Under the pieces are notes generated by a model. That model ran no database searches. It was not told the DNA's origin and saw only the letters and a program-made list of their open reading frames with translations. A stretch of 64,000 nt of DNA. Source: Franzmannia qiaohouensis. Lineage in GTDB: Bacteria > Pseudomonadota > Gammaproteobacteria > Pseudomonadales > Halomonadaceae. The stretch is from contig NZ_JARWAM010000001.1 of the NCBI RefSeq assembly GCF_031451695.1, positions 310,001 through 374,000 on the forward strand. Reading direction: 5' to 3'. Shown here piece after piece: positions 29,511-38,284 of the stretch (position 1 is its first letter; each line of letters begins with the position of its first letter). The position numbers and the translations under genes were made by a program.

Positions 29511-30545
29511 TCAGATCCGCCCCTCCTCCACCGCGTGGCAGGCCACCTCGCTGCCGTCGCTGTGGGCGATCAGCGCCGGCGTCTCTTGCGAGCAGCGCGC
29601 GTTGGCGTGGGGGCAGCGCGGGTGGAAGGCGCAACCCGAGGGCGGATGCACCGGGTTGGGTACCTCGCCCTCGATCACGCTGCGCTGCTTGCCCATGCCG
29701 GTCAGCGTCGGCACTGCCTCGAGTAGCATCCGCGAGTAGGGATGGCGCGGCGTGGCGAACAGCTGCTCGGCGGGGGCGATCTCGGCGATATGCCCGAGGT
29801 ACATCACCGCGATGCGGTCGGCCATGTGCTTGACCACCGCCATGTCGTGGCTGATGAACAGGTAGGTCAGGCCGTACTCGCGCTGCAGGTCGCGCATCAG
29901 GTTGAGGATCTGCGCCTGCACCGAGACGTCCAGCGCCGAGGTCGGCTCGTCGCAGACCATGAACTCCGGCTCGTTGGCCAGCGCCCGGGCGATGGAGATG
30001 CGCTGGCGCTGGCCGCCGGAGAACTCGTGGGGGTAGCGGTTGGCATCCATCGGCGACATCCCCACCTGCTCGAGCAGCTCGCCAACTCGGGTGCGGCGCT
30101 GGGTGGCGCTCATCTCGGGGCGAAACACCCGCAGCGGCTCGCCGATGATGGTGCCCACCCGCCACAGCGGATTGAGGCTGGCGTAGGGGTCCTGGAAGAT
30201 CATCTGGAAGCGCTTGCGCACCGCCGCAGCCTGCTTGCCGCTGCGATTGACCAGGTCGCTGATGTCCTCGCCGTCGAACAGCAGGCGGCCGCGGGTCAGG
30301 CCGTAGAGGCCGACGATCAGCCTCGCCACGGTGGACTTGCCGCAGCCGGACTCGCCGACCAGCGCCAGGGTCTCGCCGCGGCGGATGGCGAAGCTGACGC
30401 CGTCCACCGCCTTGAGGGTGAGCTTGTCGCTGCGCTCCAGCACGCGATTGAGCCACGGCTTGGAGACATCGAAGTGGCGTGCCAGGTCGCGGGCCTCGAG
30501 CAGCACCTCGCCGCCCGCGGCGGATTCAAGGGGTTCAGTGGCCAT
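29511..30545 (-). CDS. Oligo/dipeptide ABC transporter ATP-binding protein (DppF/OppF-type)
   Basis: This 344-residue ATPase powers a peptide importer. Motifs: Walker A GESGCGKST near residue 65, ABC signature EFSGGQRQRISIARAL, Walker B CDEPTSALDVS, and a C-terminal Fe-S-type cysteine cluster GCAFHPRCPHANARC shared by Opp/Dpp ATPases. It is the last gene of the operon and its start overlaps the end of the preceding ATPase by 11 bases. Confidence 0.93.
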   Translation of the reverse strand: MATEPLESAAGGEVLLEARDLARHFDVSKPWLNRVLERSDKLTLKAVDGVSFAIRRGETLALVGESGCGKSTVARLIVGLYGLTRGRLLFDGEDISDLVNRSGKQAAAVRKRFQMIFQDPYASLNPLWRVGTIIGEPLRVFRPEMSATQRRTRVGELLEQVGMSPMDANRYPHEFSGGQRQRISIARALANEPEFMVCDEPTSALDVSVQAQILNLMRDLQREYGLTYLFISHDMAVVKHMADRIAVMYLGHIAEIAPAEQLFATPRHPYSRMLLEAVPTLTGMGKQRSVIEGEVPNPVHPPSGCAFHPRCPHANARCSQETPALIAHSDGSEVACHAVEEGRI

Positions 30546-31587
30546 CGGCGGCGACCTCCTCGCTAACGGGAATCACGGGATCTTCGGGATCATGCAGCCA
30601 GCAGGCGGCGCGGCTGGTGCCGGCGGGCAGCAGGTCGGGTCGCTCGCGGCGGCAGCGCTCGGTGGCATGCGGGCAGCGCGGGTTGAAGGCGCAGCCGCTG
30701 GGGATCGCCGCCAGCCGCGGCATGGCGCCCTCGATCTGGTAGAGCCGCTCGCGGGAGGTCTCGATGCCTGGAATCGACGCCATCAGGCCGCGGGTGTAGG
30801 GGTGCTGCGGCTCGCGAATCACCGCCTCCACCGGGCCGATCTCGATTAGCCGGCCGGCGTACATCACCGCTACCCGATCGGCGGTCTCGGCGATCACCCC
30901 CATGTCGTGGGTGACCAGCATCACCGCGGTGCCGCGCTCGGCGCAGAGTCGCTTGAGCAGTGCCAGGATCTGCGCCTGCACCGAGACATCCAGCGCCGTG
31001 GTGGGCTCGTCGGCGATCACCAGCTCGGGCTCGGCGGCCAGCGCCAGAGCGATCACCACGCGCTGGCGCATGCCGCCGGAGAACTGGTGCGGATAGGCGT
31101 CGAGACGGTTCTCCGGGGCCGGGATGCCGACCTCGCGCAGCAGTTCGAGGGCTCGCCCGCGGGCCTGCTTGTGGTTCATCGGCAGGTGGGCACGAATCGT
31201 CTCGATCAGCTGCTCACCCACCGAGAACAGCGGATTGAGGCTGGTCAGCGGGTCCTGGAAGATCATCCCGATATGGCGCCCGCGCAGCGGCACGAAGGCG
31301 TCCTCGTCGAGGTCGTCAATCCGCTGGGTGCCGAGGTGGACCTCGCCGCCGGCGATGTGGCCGGGTGGCTCGAGCAGCTGGATCACGGCGTTGCCGGTCA
31401 TCGACTTGCCGGCCCCGGATTCGCCGACCACGCCGAGGATCTCGCCGGGGGCGATATCGAAGCTGACATCGTCGAGTGCCACCAGGGTGCCGTGGCGGGT
31501 GGGGAACTCGACCCGCAGCTCGCGCACGCTGAGCGCCGGCACGGCGGGCGTGTCGCGGCTATCGGAGCTTGGGGTTGAGGACATCAC
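30535..31587 (-). CDS. Oligo/dipeptide ABC transporter ATP-binding protein (DppD/OppD-type)
   Basis: This 350-residue partner ATPase has Walker A GESGAGKSM (Thr/Ser replaced by Met after Ser in the usual GKS-T pattern), signature QFSGGMRQRVVIALAL, Walker B ADEPTTALDVS, and the C-terminal GCAFNPRCPHATERC cluster. ATG 31587 is followed one codon later by another ATG; either may be used. It overlaps the permease gene before it by up to 29 bases. Confidence 0.92.
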   Translation of the reverse strand: MMSSTPSSDSRDTPAVPALSVRELRVEFPTRHGTLVALDDVSFDIAPGEILGVVGESGAGKSMTGNAVIQLLEPPGHIAGGEVHLGTQRIDDLDEDAFVPLRGRHIGMIFQDPLTSLNPLFSVGEQLIETIRAHLPMNHKQARGRALELLREVGIPAPENRLDAYPHQFSGGMRQRVVIALALAAEPELVIADEPTTALDVSVQAQILALLKRLCAERGTAVMLVTHDMGVIAETADRVAVMYAGRLIEIGPVEAVIREPQHPYTRGLMASIPGIETSRERLYQIEGAMPRLAAIPSGCAFNPRCPHATERCRRERPDLLPAGTSRAACWLHDPEDPVIPVSEEVAADGH

Positions 31588-32512
31588 GCAGCCAGTCTCC
31601 CAGTAGATTGACGGAAAGCGCCAGCATCAGCAGCGCCAGGCCGGGGAACAGCAGGATCCACCACTCCCCGGAGAACATGTAGTCCTGGCCGACCCGGATC
31701 AGGGTGCCCAGGCTCGGCTGGGTGGCCGGCATGCCGACCCCCAGGAACGACAGTGTGGCCTCGGCGATGATCGCCAGGGCCAGGCCGATGGTGCCGATCA
31801 CCAGCACCGGCCGCATGACGTTGGGCAGGATATGCTGGAACAGGATATTGCGCGCCGGCAGGCCGATCACCCGCGCCGCCTGGACGTACTCCTTGCCCTT
31901 CTCGACCAGGGTGGCGCCGCGCACCGCGCGGGCGTACTGCACCCAGTCGGAGAGACCGATGGCCACGATCAGCACGATGATCGCCACCTCGGCGTGCATC
32001 GAGCGCGGCAGGAAGCCGCGCACCACGCCGAAGATAAGTAGCGCCATGAGGATCGAGGGGAAGGTCAGCTGGACGTCGGCGATGCGCATGATCAGCGCAT
32101 CTCGCCAGCCGCCGCGGAAGCCCGCCATCAGCCCCAGGGCGGTGCCCAGCACCAGCGCGAAGAGCACCGCGGCGAAGCCCACCAGCAGCGAGATGCGCGA
32201 GCCGTAGAGGATCGCCGAGAAGACGTCGCGACCCTGGCTGTCGCTGCCCAGCAGGTAGAAGTTGCCGGTGAAGTCCGAGGTGGTCAGCGGCGGTGCGAAG
32301 GCGTCGATCAGATCGAGCTGGCGCGGATCGAAGGGATTCTGCGGCGCGATCCACGGCGCGAACAGCGCCGCAGCGAACATCACCAGGGTGACCAGGGTGG
32401 CGAGTATCACCACCGGCTGGCGCTTCCAGGAGTAGACGATGTCGCTGTCGAGGAAGCTGCGCAGCTTACCGGGCTTGGGCGGCGGGATCACGGTGCGTTG
32501 TGTGTCGCTCAT
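31559..32512 (-). CDS. Peptide ABC transporter permease (DppC-type)
   Basis: This 317-residue permease starts at ATG 32512 (MSDTQRTVIPPPKPG), overlapping the stop of the DppB-type gene by ATGA. It has an N-terminal OppC-N segment (one helix, about residues 33-55), the periplasmic LLGSDSQGRDVFSAILYGSRISL that is typical of DppC/OppC, and the coupling loop YVQAARVIGLPARNILFQHILPN near residue 205. A longer frame to 32965 runs inside dppB and was rejected. Confidence 0.93.
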   Translation of the reverse strand: MSDTQRTVIPPPKPGKLRSFLDSDIVYSWKRQPVVILATLVTLVMFAAALFAPWIAPQNPFDPRQLDLIDAFAPPLTTSDFTGNFYLLGSDSQGRDVFSAILYGSRISLLVGFAAVLFALVLGTALGLMAGFRGGWRDALIMRIADVQLTFPSILMALLIFGVVRGFLPRSMHAEVAIIVLIVAIGLSDWVQYARAVRGATLVEKGKEYVQAARVIGLPARNILFQHILPNVMRPVLVIGTIGLALAIIAEATLSFLGVGMPATQPSLGTLIRVGQDYMFSGEWWILLFPGLALLMLALSVNLLGDWLRDVLNPKLR

Positions 32513-33489
32513 TTGGCACCTCCCTGGACGCGCAGGCGCGGGTCCACCGCGTAATAGAGCAGGTCGACGATCAGGTTGATGACCACGAACACCAGCGCGA
32601 TCATTATCAGGTAGGCGGCCATCACCGGGATGTCGACGAAGCGCACCGCGGTGATGAAGAGTGCCCCGACCCCCGGCCACTGGAACACCGTCTCGGTGAT
32701 GATGGCGAAGGCGATGATGGTGCCCAGCTGCAGGCCGATGATGGTGATCACCGGGATCAGGGTGTTCTTCAGCGCGTGGCGCAGGTTGACCACGCGCTTC
32801 GACAGGCCCCGGGCGCGGGCGAACTTGATGTAGTCGGCGCGCAGCACCTCGAGCATCTCGGCGCGCACCAGGCGCATGATCAGGGTCAGCTGGAACAGCC
32901 CCAGGGTGATCGCCGGCAGGATCAACGAGCGCAGGCCGCTGGTCGTCAACAGCCCGGTGGTCCACCAGTCGCCGAGACGCACTGTCTCTCCGCGGCCGAA
33001 GGCCGGCAGCCAGCCGAGTTCCACGGCGAACACATAGATCAGCAGCACGCCGATCAGGAAGGTCGGCAGCGACACGCCGATCAGCGACGCAGTCATGATG
33101 AAGTTGGACAGCCAGTTGCCGCGATTGAGCGCGGTGTAGATGCCCAGCACGATGCCCATCACCACCGCGAAGATGGCCGAGATGATGGCCAGCTCCAGGG
33201 TCGCCGGCAGGCGCTCGACGATCAGGTCGGTCACCGGCCGCGCCGAACGGTAGGAGATGCCGAACTCGAACTGGGCGGCGTTGGCGATGAACTGGAAGAA
33301 CTGGATCGGTATCGGCTGGTCGAGGCCGAGGCGCGCGCGCAGCTCAGCGCGGTCGGCCTCGGTGGCCTCCTGGCCGACCATGTTGAGGACCGGGTCACCG
33401 ACGTAGTGAAACAGCGAAAACGCAATGAGCGCGACCACCAGCATCACGAAGATGGCCTGGAAGACGCGCTGGATCAGGAATGCCAGCAT
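32509..33489 (-). CDS. Peptide ABC transporter permease (DppB-type)
   Basis: This 326-residue permease has six predicted helices. Landmarks are MLAFLIQRVFQAIFVMLVVALIAFSL at the N-terminus (first helix), ARLGLDQPIPIQFF in the first periplasmic loop, and the coupling loop YIKFARARGLSKRVVNLRHALKN. It is the first permease gene after the binding-protein gene, from which it is separated by a stable hairpin. Confidence 0.93.
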   Translation of the reverse strand: MLAFLIQRVFQAIFVMLVVALIAFSLFHYVGDPVLNMVGQEATEADRAELRARLGLDQPIPIQFFQFIANAAQFEFGISYRSARPVTDLIVERLPATLELAIISAIFAVVMGIVLGIYTALNRGNWLSNFIMTASLIGVSLPTFLIGVLLIYVFAVELGWLPAFGRGETVRLGDWWTTGLLTTSGLRSLILPAITLGLFQLTLIMRLVRAEMLEVLRADYIKFARARGLSKRVVNLRHALKNTLIPVITIIGLQLGTIIAFAIITETVFQWPGVGALFITAVRFVDIPVMAAYLIMIALVFVVINLIVDLLYYAVDPRLRVQGGAK

Positions 33490-33506
33490 GGGATCTCCAC
33501 GGTGCA

Positions 33507-33537
33507 GCCCTCCGCGCGAGGATAACGCGCGGAGGGC
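33507..33537. other. Intra-operon hairpin between binding protein and permease genes
   Basis: GCCCTCCGCGCG (33507-33518) pairs perfectly over 12 bases with CGCGCGGAGGGC (33526-33537); the loop is 7 bases. There is no T-run. Such structures between a binding-protein gene and its permease often protect or attenuate the mRNA, giving more binding protein than permease. Confidence 0.7.
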
Positions 33538-33554
33538 CTAGCACGGGTTACGGC

Positions 33555-35138
33555 TTAGTTGTTAAAGCGCAGGTACTTGAAGTGCGGGGTATTTTCACTC
33601 TGCACTTGGAAGTCGATATCGTCACGCATCGACCAGGTCAGCATCTGGTGGTGGATCGGGATATAGATGATCTCGTCGTGGACGATCTGCCACGCCTCGG
33701 CAATCATCTCGTTGCGCGCCTCCTCGTCGACCTCCTGGCCCATGGCCACGGTCAGCTCGTCGACCCGCTCATCCGAGTAGCCGGTGAAGTTCCAGCTGCC
33801 GCGGTCCTCCTCCTTGGTGTGGTAGAGGTAGTTGAAGACGTACTCCGAATCCATGGTCGGCACGCCCCAGCCGAGCAGGTAGAAGTCATACTCCTCGCGG
33901 GCCATCTCGGCGAAGTGCAGCGAGCGGGTCTGGGCGATCAGGTCGACGGTGATGCCGATCCGCGCCAGCATGCTGACCACGGCCTGGCAGATCTGCTCGT
34001 CGTTGACGTAGCGGTCGTTGGAGCAGTTGAGGGTGACGCGGAAGCCGTCGCCGTAGCCGGCCTCGTTCATCAGTTCCTGGGCGCGCTCGGCGTCGGCCGG
34101 CAGCACCTCGTCCATCTCCTCGCTGTAGCCGTTGACGAACGGCGGCGCGATCATCCCGGCGGGCTCGGAGTTGCCGCGCATCACCGAGCGCTGGATGGTG
34201 GTGGCATCCACGGCGAGGTTGATGGCCTCGCGCACGCGGCGGTCGGCGAAGGGGTTGCTGTCGACGTCGGCGCTGTCGAGCACCTCTAGGTCCATGCGCA
34301 TGCCGAGGAAGATGGTGCGGTTCTCGGCGCCCTGCTCGTTCTTGATGCCGTCGGCCTGGGCCAGGCGCTCGATATCCTGCACCGGGGTCTCCTGGAGCAG
34401 GTCGACCTCACCGGAGAGCAGCGCGGCGACGCGGGTCGAGGCGGACTCGATGGGGGTGAAGATCAGCTCGGAGATCTCCATCGGGTAGTGATCGATGCCC
34501 CAGTAGTCGTCGTTGCGCACGAACACCGTGCGCACATCCGGCTCGCGGCTCTCGACGCGGAACGGCCCGGTGCCGTTGGCGTTGCGCACGGCATGGGTCT
34601 CTTCGCCGGCGGCGTAGTTCTGCGGCTCCTCGACGCCGTGCTCCTCGGCCCACTCGCGGCTCATGATGAACAGGTTGGTGAGGTTGTTGGGCAGCAGCGG
34701 GTTGGGGCCGTCGGTGACCACTTCCACGGTGAAGTCGTCGGCAGCACGTACCTCGACGATCGACGTCAGCAGGCCGCGCATGTCGGCATGCTCGTGGCGC
34801 GCGCGGTTGAGCGAGAAGACCACGTCGTCGGCGGTCAGCGCCTGGCCCTCGTGGAAGGTCACCCCCTCGCGAATCTCGAAGACCCAGACGCTGGGATCAT
34901 CCTCATGGACGTACCAGTCGGTGGCCAGGCCGGGTTGGTACTCCACGTCCATGTCCTGGTAGAGCAGGGTGTCGAAGATCTGGTGGTTGACCGAGTGGGT
35001 CGGCCCCTCGTTCTGGGAGTGCGGATCCATGGTCAGGCTGTCGGCGGAGCGGGTCCAGCGCAGCGTCTCGGCGTGGGCCGTGGAGGCCAGCATGGCGCCG
35101 ATCACGGCGGTGGCCAGCAGGGTCTTGTTGAACGTCAT
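33555..35138 (-). CDS. Peptide-type ABC transporter substrate-binding protein (family 5)
   Basis: This 527-residue periplasmic protein begins at ATG 35138 behind a GAGGAC site (MTFNKTLLATAVIG, cleavage near AHA-ETL at residue 24). It has the SBP family 5 pattern: LTMDPHSQNEGPT, IFDTLLYQD, VTFHEGQALTADDVVFSL, GTGPFRV and a long C-terminal lobe (YLYHTKEEDRGSWNFTGYSDERVDEL). The exact ligand (peptide, glutathione or other) cannot be read from sequence. It is the first gene of the operon, followed by two permeases and two ATPases. Confidence 0.92.
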   Translation of the reverse strand: MTFNKTLLATAVIGAMLASTAHAETLRWTRSADSLTMDPHSQNEGPTHSVNHQIFDTLLYQDMDVEYQPGLATDWYVHEDDPSVWVFEIREGVTFHEGQALTADDVVFSLNRARHEHADMRGLLTSIVEVRAADDFTVEVVTDGPNPLLPNNLTNLFIMSREWAEEHGVEEPQNYAAGEETHAVRNANGTGPFRVESREPDVRTVFVRNDDYWGIDHYPMEISELIFTPIESASTRVAALLSGEVDLLQETPVQDIERLAQADGIKNEQGAENRTIFLGMRMDLEVLDSADVDSNPFADRRVREAINLAVDATTIQRSVMRGNSEPAGMIAPPFVNGYSEEMDEVLPADAERAQELMNEAGYGDGFRVTLNCSNDRYVNDEQICQAVVSMLARIGITVDLIAQTRSLHFAEMAREEYDFYLLGWGVPTMDSEYVFNYLYHTKEEDRGSWNFTGYSDERVDELTVAMGQEVDEEARNEMIAEAWQIVHDEIIYIPIHHQMLTWSMRDDIDFQVQSENTPHFKYLRFNN

Positions 35139-35185
35139 GTTGTTTTGTCCTCGGTTCATTCAAGCGTTTGATGGGCGACTGCCCG

Positions 35186-35203
35186 TGTGAGATTTCTCTC
35201 ACA
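35186..35203. promoter_or_regulatory. Inverted repeat upstream of the binding-protein gene
   Basis: TGTGAGA (35186-35192) and TCTCACA (35197-35203) form a perfect 7-bp inverted repeat with a 4-base spacer, about 50 bases before the binding-protein start and within the gap to phoR. It is a likely operator for an unknown regulator of the transporter. The spacing does not fit a CRP site. Confidence 0.5.
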
Positions 35204-35292
35204 AGGTAGCCGAGAATGCCAGGGGGGCTTGGTGCAATCTTTCAGCGCTGTTTTGACTGTTGCATATGAAACCGTCTCGCGACAGCCACGGC

Positions 35293-36609
35293 TCAGGCCT
35301 GAGACGATAGCGCCACGGCACTCGGCCGGGACAGGCGGGTGGCCGGGAAGACGCAGCGAAACAGCGCGCCGCGGCCGGGGTGGGAGACGATCTCGAGGTG
35401 GGCGTCGTGGCGCAGCAGCACGTGCTTGACGATCGCCAGGCCCAGGCCGGTGCCGCCGGTGGCGGTGCTGCGGCCCTTGTCGACGCGGTAGAAGCGCTCG
35501 GTGAGGCGCGGGATGTGCACCGGGTCGATGCCCTCGCCGTCGTCCTCTACCTCGAGGCAGGCAGCGTCACCCTGGGTGCGCCAGCGCAGGGTGATATGGC
35601 GGCCGTCGCCGGCGTAGCGCACGGCGTTGAAGACCAGGTTGGAGATGGCGCTGCGTAGCTCTTGCTCGCTGCCCACCAGCTGCCGCGGATCGTGGCACTC
35701 CACCAGCAGGCGGTGGCGCCCGGCGGAGAGCGACTCGGCGTCGCGGCGAATCGCCTCGAGCAGCGACTCCACGGCCACCGGCGCTTCGTCGTCGCCGCGC
35801 CGGTCGATCTCCAGCCGCGACAGCAGCAGCAGGTCGTTGACCAGGTTCTGCATGCGCGAGGTCTGGGCCTCCATCTGGCCCAGGCCACGGGCCAGGCGCG
35901 GTGGCAGCTGGTCGGCGATGTCGGTGTAGGTTTCGAGGTAGCCGGCCAGCACCGTCAGCGGCGTGCGCAGCTCGTGGGAGACGTTGGCCACGAAGTCGCG
36001 GCGCATCTGCTCGAGGCGGTGCAGGCGGGTGATGTCGCGGGCCATCAGCAGCCGCTCGTCGTCGCCGTAGAGGGTGATCTGGAACTGCAGCACCTGGCGC
36101 TCATCGATGGGCGAGGTCAGCGTCAGCGGCTCGCGGTAGTCGCGGGCGTTGAAGTAGTCGATGAAGCGCGGATCACGCAGCAGGTTGGTGATGTGCTGGC
36201 CGCGGTCGTGGACGGTCTGCAGCCCCAGCATGTGTCCGGCGGCGCTGTTCCACCACTCCAGGTCGCCGCGGCGGTCGAGCATCACCACGCTGTCGCTCAT
36301 CGCCTCCGAGGAGTCCTGGATGCGCTTGAGGGTGTCGCGCAGGCGTTGCTGGGTGATGCGCTGGGCCTTCTGATACTTGTAGAGACGGTCGAACAGTTCG
36401 CCCCACAGGCCGCGGGCGGCGGGCGGTTCGGCGTGAGGGTGGCGGGTCAACCAGCGGTGCAGGGCGTGCAGCTGGCGCAGCTGCAGCAGCAGCACGATGG
36501 CCAGGCCTGCGGCCAGGCCGAGGCTGGCGAAACCCAGCAACCAGCCGACCAGGCTGGCGGCGGCGACGATCAGCGCCAGGCGCCACAGCTCGCGGCTCCA
36601 GAGACGCAT
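35293..36609 (-). CDS. phoR: Phosphate regulon sensor histidine kinase PhoR
   Basis: PhoR phosphorylates PhoB when phosphate is scarce. The 438-residue protein has two N-terminal helices (about residues 9-45), a PAS domain (about 100-195; SDSVVMLDRRGDLEWWNSAA), the H-box DFVANVSHELRTPLTVL with His212, and a HATPase domain with NLVFNAVRYA, DDGEGID, FYRVDK and GGTGLGLAIVKH. ATG 36609 is 1 base from the phoB stop, so the two are one operon. A palindrome, CTCAGGCCTGAG, covers the stop codon. Confidence 0.96.
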   Translation of the reverse strand: MRLWSRELWRLALIVAAASLVGWLLGFASLGLAAGLAIVLLLQLRQLHALHRWLTRHPHAEPPAARGLWGELFDRLYKYQKAQRITQQRLRDTLKRIQDSSEAMSDSVVMLDRRGDLEWWNSAAGHMLGLQTVHDRGQHITNLLRDPRFIDYFNARDYREPLTLTSPIDERQVLQFQITLYGDDERLLMARDITRLHRLEQMRRDFVANVSHELRTPLTVLAGYLETYTDIADQLPPRLARGLGQMEAQTSRMQNLVNDLLLLSRLEIDRRGDDEAPVAVESLLEAIRRDAESLSAGRHRLLVECHDPRQLVGSEQELRSAISNLVFNAVRYAGDGRHITLRWRTQGDAACLEVEDDGEGIDPVHIPRLTERFYRVDKGRSTATGGTGLGLAIVKHVLLRHDAHLEIVSHPGRGALFRCVFPATRLSRPSAVALSSQA

Positions 36610-36610
36610 G

Positions 36611-37300
36611 TCAGATCTTGGCGGAGAACCGATAGCCGGTACCGCGCACGGTCTGGATCAGGTGCTGATGGGGTTCGCCCAGCGCCTTGCGCAGGCGGCG
36701 GATATGCACATCCACGGTTCGCTCCTCGACATAGACATTGCCGCCCCACACCTGGTCGAGCAGCTGACTACGAGTATAGGCGCGTTCCTGGTGCGTCATG
36801 AAGAACTGCAGCAGGCGATATTCGGTGGGGCCGATCTCCACCGCGCTGCCGTGGGCGCTGACCCGGTGGCTGGCGGGGTCGAGTATCAGCCCCTCGACCT
36901 CCACCGCCTCCTCGACGCCCTTGGGCGTGGTGCGGCGTAGCACGGCCTTGAGGCGCGCCACCAGCTCGCGGGGTGAGAACGGCTTGGTGATGTAGTCGTC
37001 GGCGCCGGCCTCGAGGCCCTGGATCTTGTTGTCCTCCTCGCCCTTGGCGGTGAGCAGGATGATCGGCAGTTCGCTGGTGGTCTCCTCGCGCTTGAGGCGG
37101 CGTGCCAGCTCGATGCCGCTGGTGCCCGGCATCATCCAGTCGAGCAGCAGCAAGTCGGGCTGGTCGTCGACGATCATGGCGTGGGCATCCTGGGCGTTGT
37201 CGGCCTCGAGCACCCGGTAGTCGGCCATCTCGAGGGCCACAGCGATCATTTCGCGGATGGGGGCTTCGTCATCGACGATCAGAACGGTCTTGGCGGTCAT
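36611..37300 (-). CDS. phoB: Phosphate regulon response regulator PhoB
   Basis: PhoB activates pst, pho and other phosphate-scarcity genes. The 229-residue protein has a receiver domain with phosphorylated Asp54 (LLLLDWMMPG), the switch Thr in LLTAKGEEDN, and Lys in YITKPFSPREL, then an OmpR-type winged helix (RLLQFFMTHQERAYTRSQLLDQVWG; RTVDVHIRRLRKAL). Upstream there is a PHO box, so it is probably autoregulated. Confidence 0.97.
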   Translation of the reverse strand: MTAKTVLIVDDEAPIREMIAVALEMADYRVLEADNAQDAHAMIVDDQPDLLLLDWMMPGTSGIELARRLKREETTSELPIILLTAKGEEDNKIQGLEAGADDYITKPFSPRELVARLKAVLRRTTPKGVEEAVEVEGLILDPASHRVSAHGSAVEIGPTEYRLLQFFMTHQERAYTRSQLLDQVWGGNVYVEERTVDVHIRRLRKALGEPHQHLIQTVRGTGYRFSAKI

Positions 37301-37334
37301 CCGGTGGCCTCATCGGGGTCATGACAGTATGGCG

Positions 37335-37368
37335 ATTACACCGCGCTTAGATGACATTCTCGTGACAA
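37335..37368 (-). promoter_or_regulatory. PHO box and promoter candidate of phoB
   Basis: On the minus strand TTGTCAC (37362-37368) and ATGTCAT (37351-37357) are 4 bases apart, and TGTAAT (37335-37340), a 5/6 match to the -10 box, follows exactly 10 bases later. A further CTGTCAT lies at 37321-37327. The arrangement is that of known PhoB-activated promoters. It fills the short gap between phoB and the ubiA stop. Confidence 0.8.
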
Positions 37369-37370
37369 CC

Positions 37371-38255
37371 CTACCCCTCCGGCCATAGCGTCAGCGCCAG
37401 TCCGGTGAACAGCACCAGCCCCGCCCAGTGGTTGTTGAGGAAGGCCTGGAAGCAGTGCTCCCGGGAGCGGTCGTGGATCAGCCACTGCTGGTAGACGAAG
37501 ATCGCCGCCATGGCGGCCAGCCCGAGCCAGTAGAAGGCGCCGAGCCCGAGGCGCTGGCCGACCCAGCCGAGCAGGCCCAGGGTGACCAGCTGCAGCAGGC
37601 CGATGATCGCCTTGTCGGCGCGGCCGAACAGCACCGCGGTGGACTTGATGCCGATCTTGAGGTCGTCGTCGCGGTCGACCATGGCGTACTGGGTATCGTA
37701 GGCCACCGTCCAGGCCAGGTTGGCGGCGAACAGCAGCCAGGCCTCGGGCGGCACATGGCCGAGTACGGCGCCGAAGGCCATGGGAATCGCCCACGAGAAA
37801 GCGGCACCCAGGAACACCTGCGGGAAGTGGGTGTAGCGCTTCATGAAGGGGTAGATAAAGGCCAGCACCACCCCGCCGATCGACAGCAGGATGGTGAACA
37901 GGTTGGTGAACAGCACCAGCAGGAAGGCCAGCGCCACCAGGCCGGCGAACAGCCCCTTGGCCTCCTGCTCGCTGATGCGGCCGGTGGCCAGCGGACGCTC
38001 GCGGGTGCGCTTGACGTGGCCGTCGACGTGGCGGTCGGCATAGTCGTTGATCACGCAGCCGGCGGCGCGCATGGCGTAGACCCCGGCGACGAAGATCAGC
38101 AGGATATCGCGGCTCGGCAGGCCCTCGGCGGCGAGCCACAGTGCCCACAGCGTCGGCCACATCAGCAGCCAGGTGCCGATCGGCCGGTCGAGGCGCATCA
38201 GGCGCAGGAAGTCGGGAAGGCGTTTCAGGCCGCGAGGGCGAGGGGGATGGTCCAT
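37371..38255 (-). CDS. ubiA: 4-hydroxybenzoate polyprenyltransferase
   Basis: UbiA attaches the polyprenyl tail to 4-hydroxybenzoate, the second step of ubiquinone synthesis, in the inner membrane. The 294-residue protein has both aspartate-rich motifs: NDYADRHVDGHVKRTRERPL (residues 70-89) and DTQYAMVDRDDDLKIG (187-202), with multiple membrane helices around them. It lies directly after ubiC in the same direction, so the two first steps of the pathway are together. Confidence 0.96.
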   Translation of the reverse strand: MDHPPRPRGLKRLPDFLRLMRLDRPIGTWLLMWPTLWALWLAAEGLPSRDILLIFVAGVYAMRAAGCVINDYADRHVDGHVKRTRERPLATGRISEQEAKGLFAGLVALAFLLVLFTNLFTILLSIGGVVLAFIYPFMKRYTHFPQVFLGAAFSWAIPMAFGAVLGHVPPEAWLLFAANLAWTVAYDTQYAMVDRDDDLKIGIKSTAVLFGRADKAIIGLLQLVTLGLLGWVGQRLGLGAFYWLGLAAMAAIFVYQQWLIHDRSREHCFQAFLNNHWAGLVLFTGLALTLWPEG

Positions 38256-38284
38256 TTCAGTCTCCAGCAGCGACGCAGCCTAGC

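Noticed and set aside
35186..35203. CRP binding site
   Set aside because: The half-sites TGTGA and TCACA are 8 bases apart, not 6.
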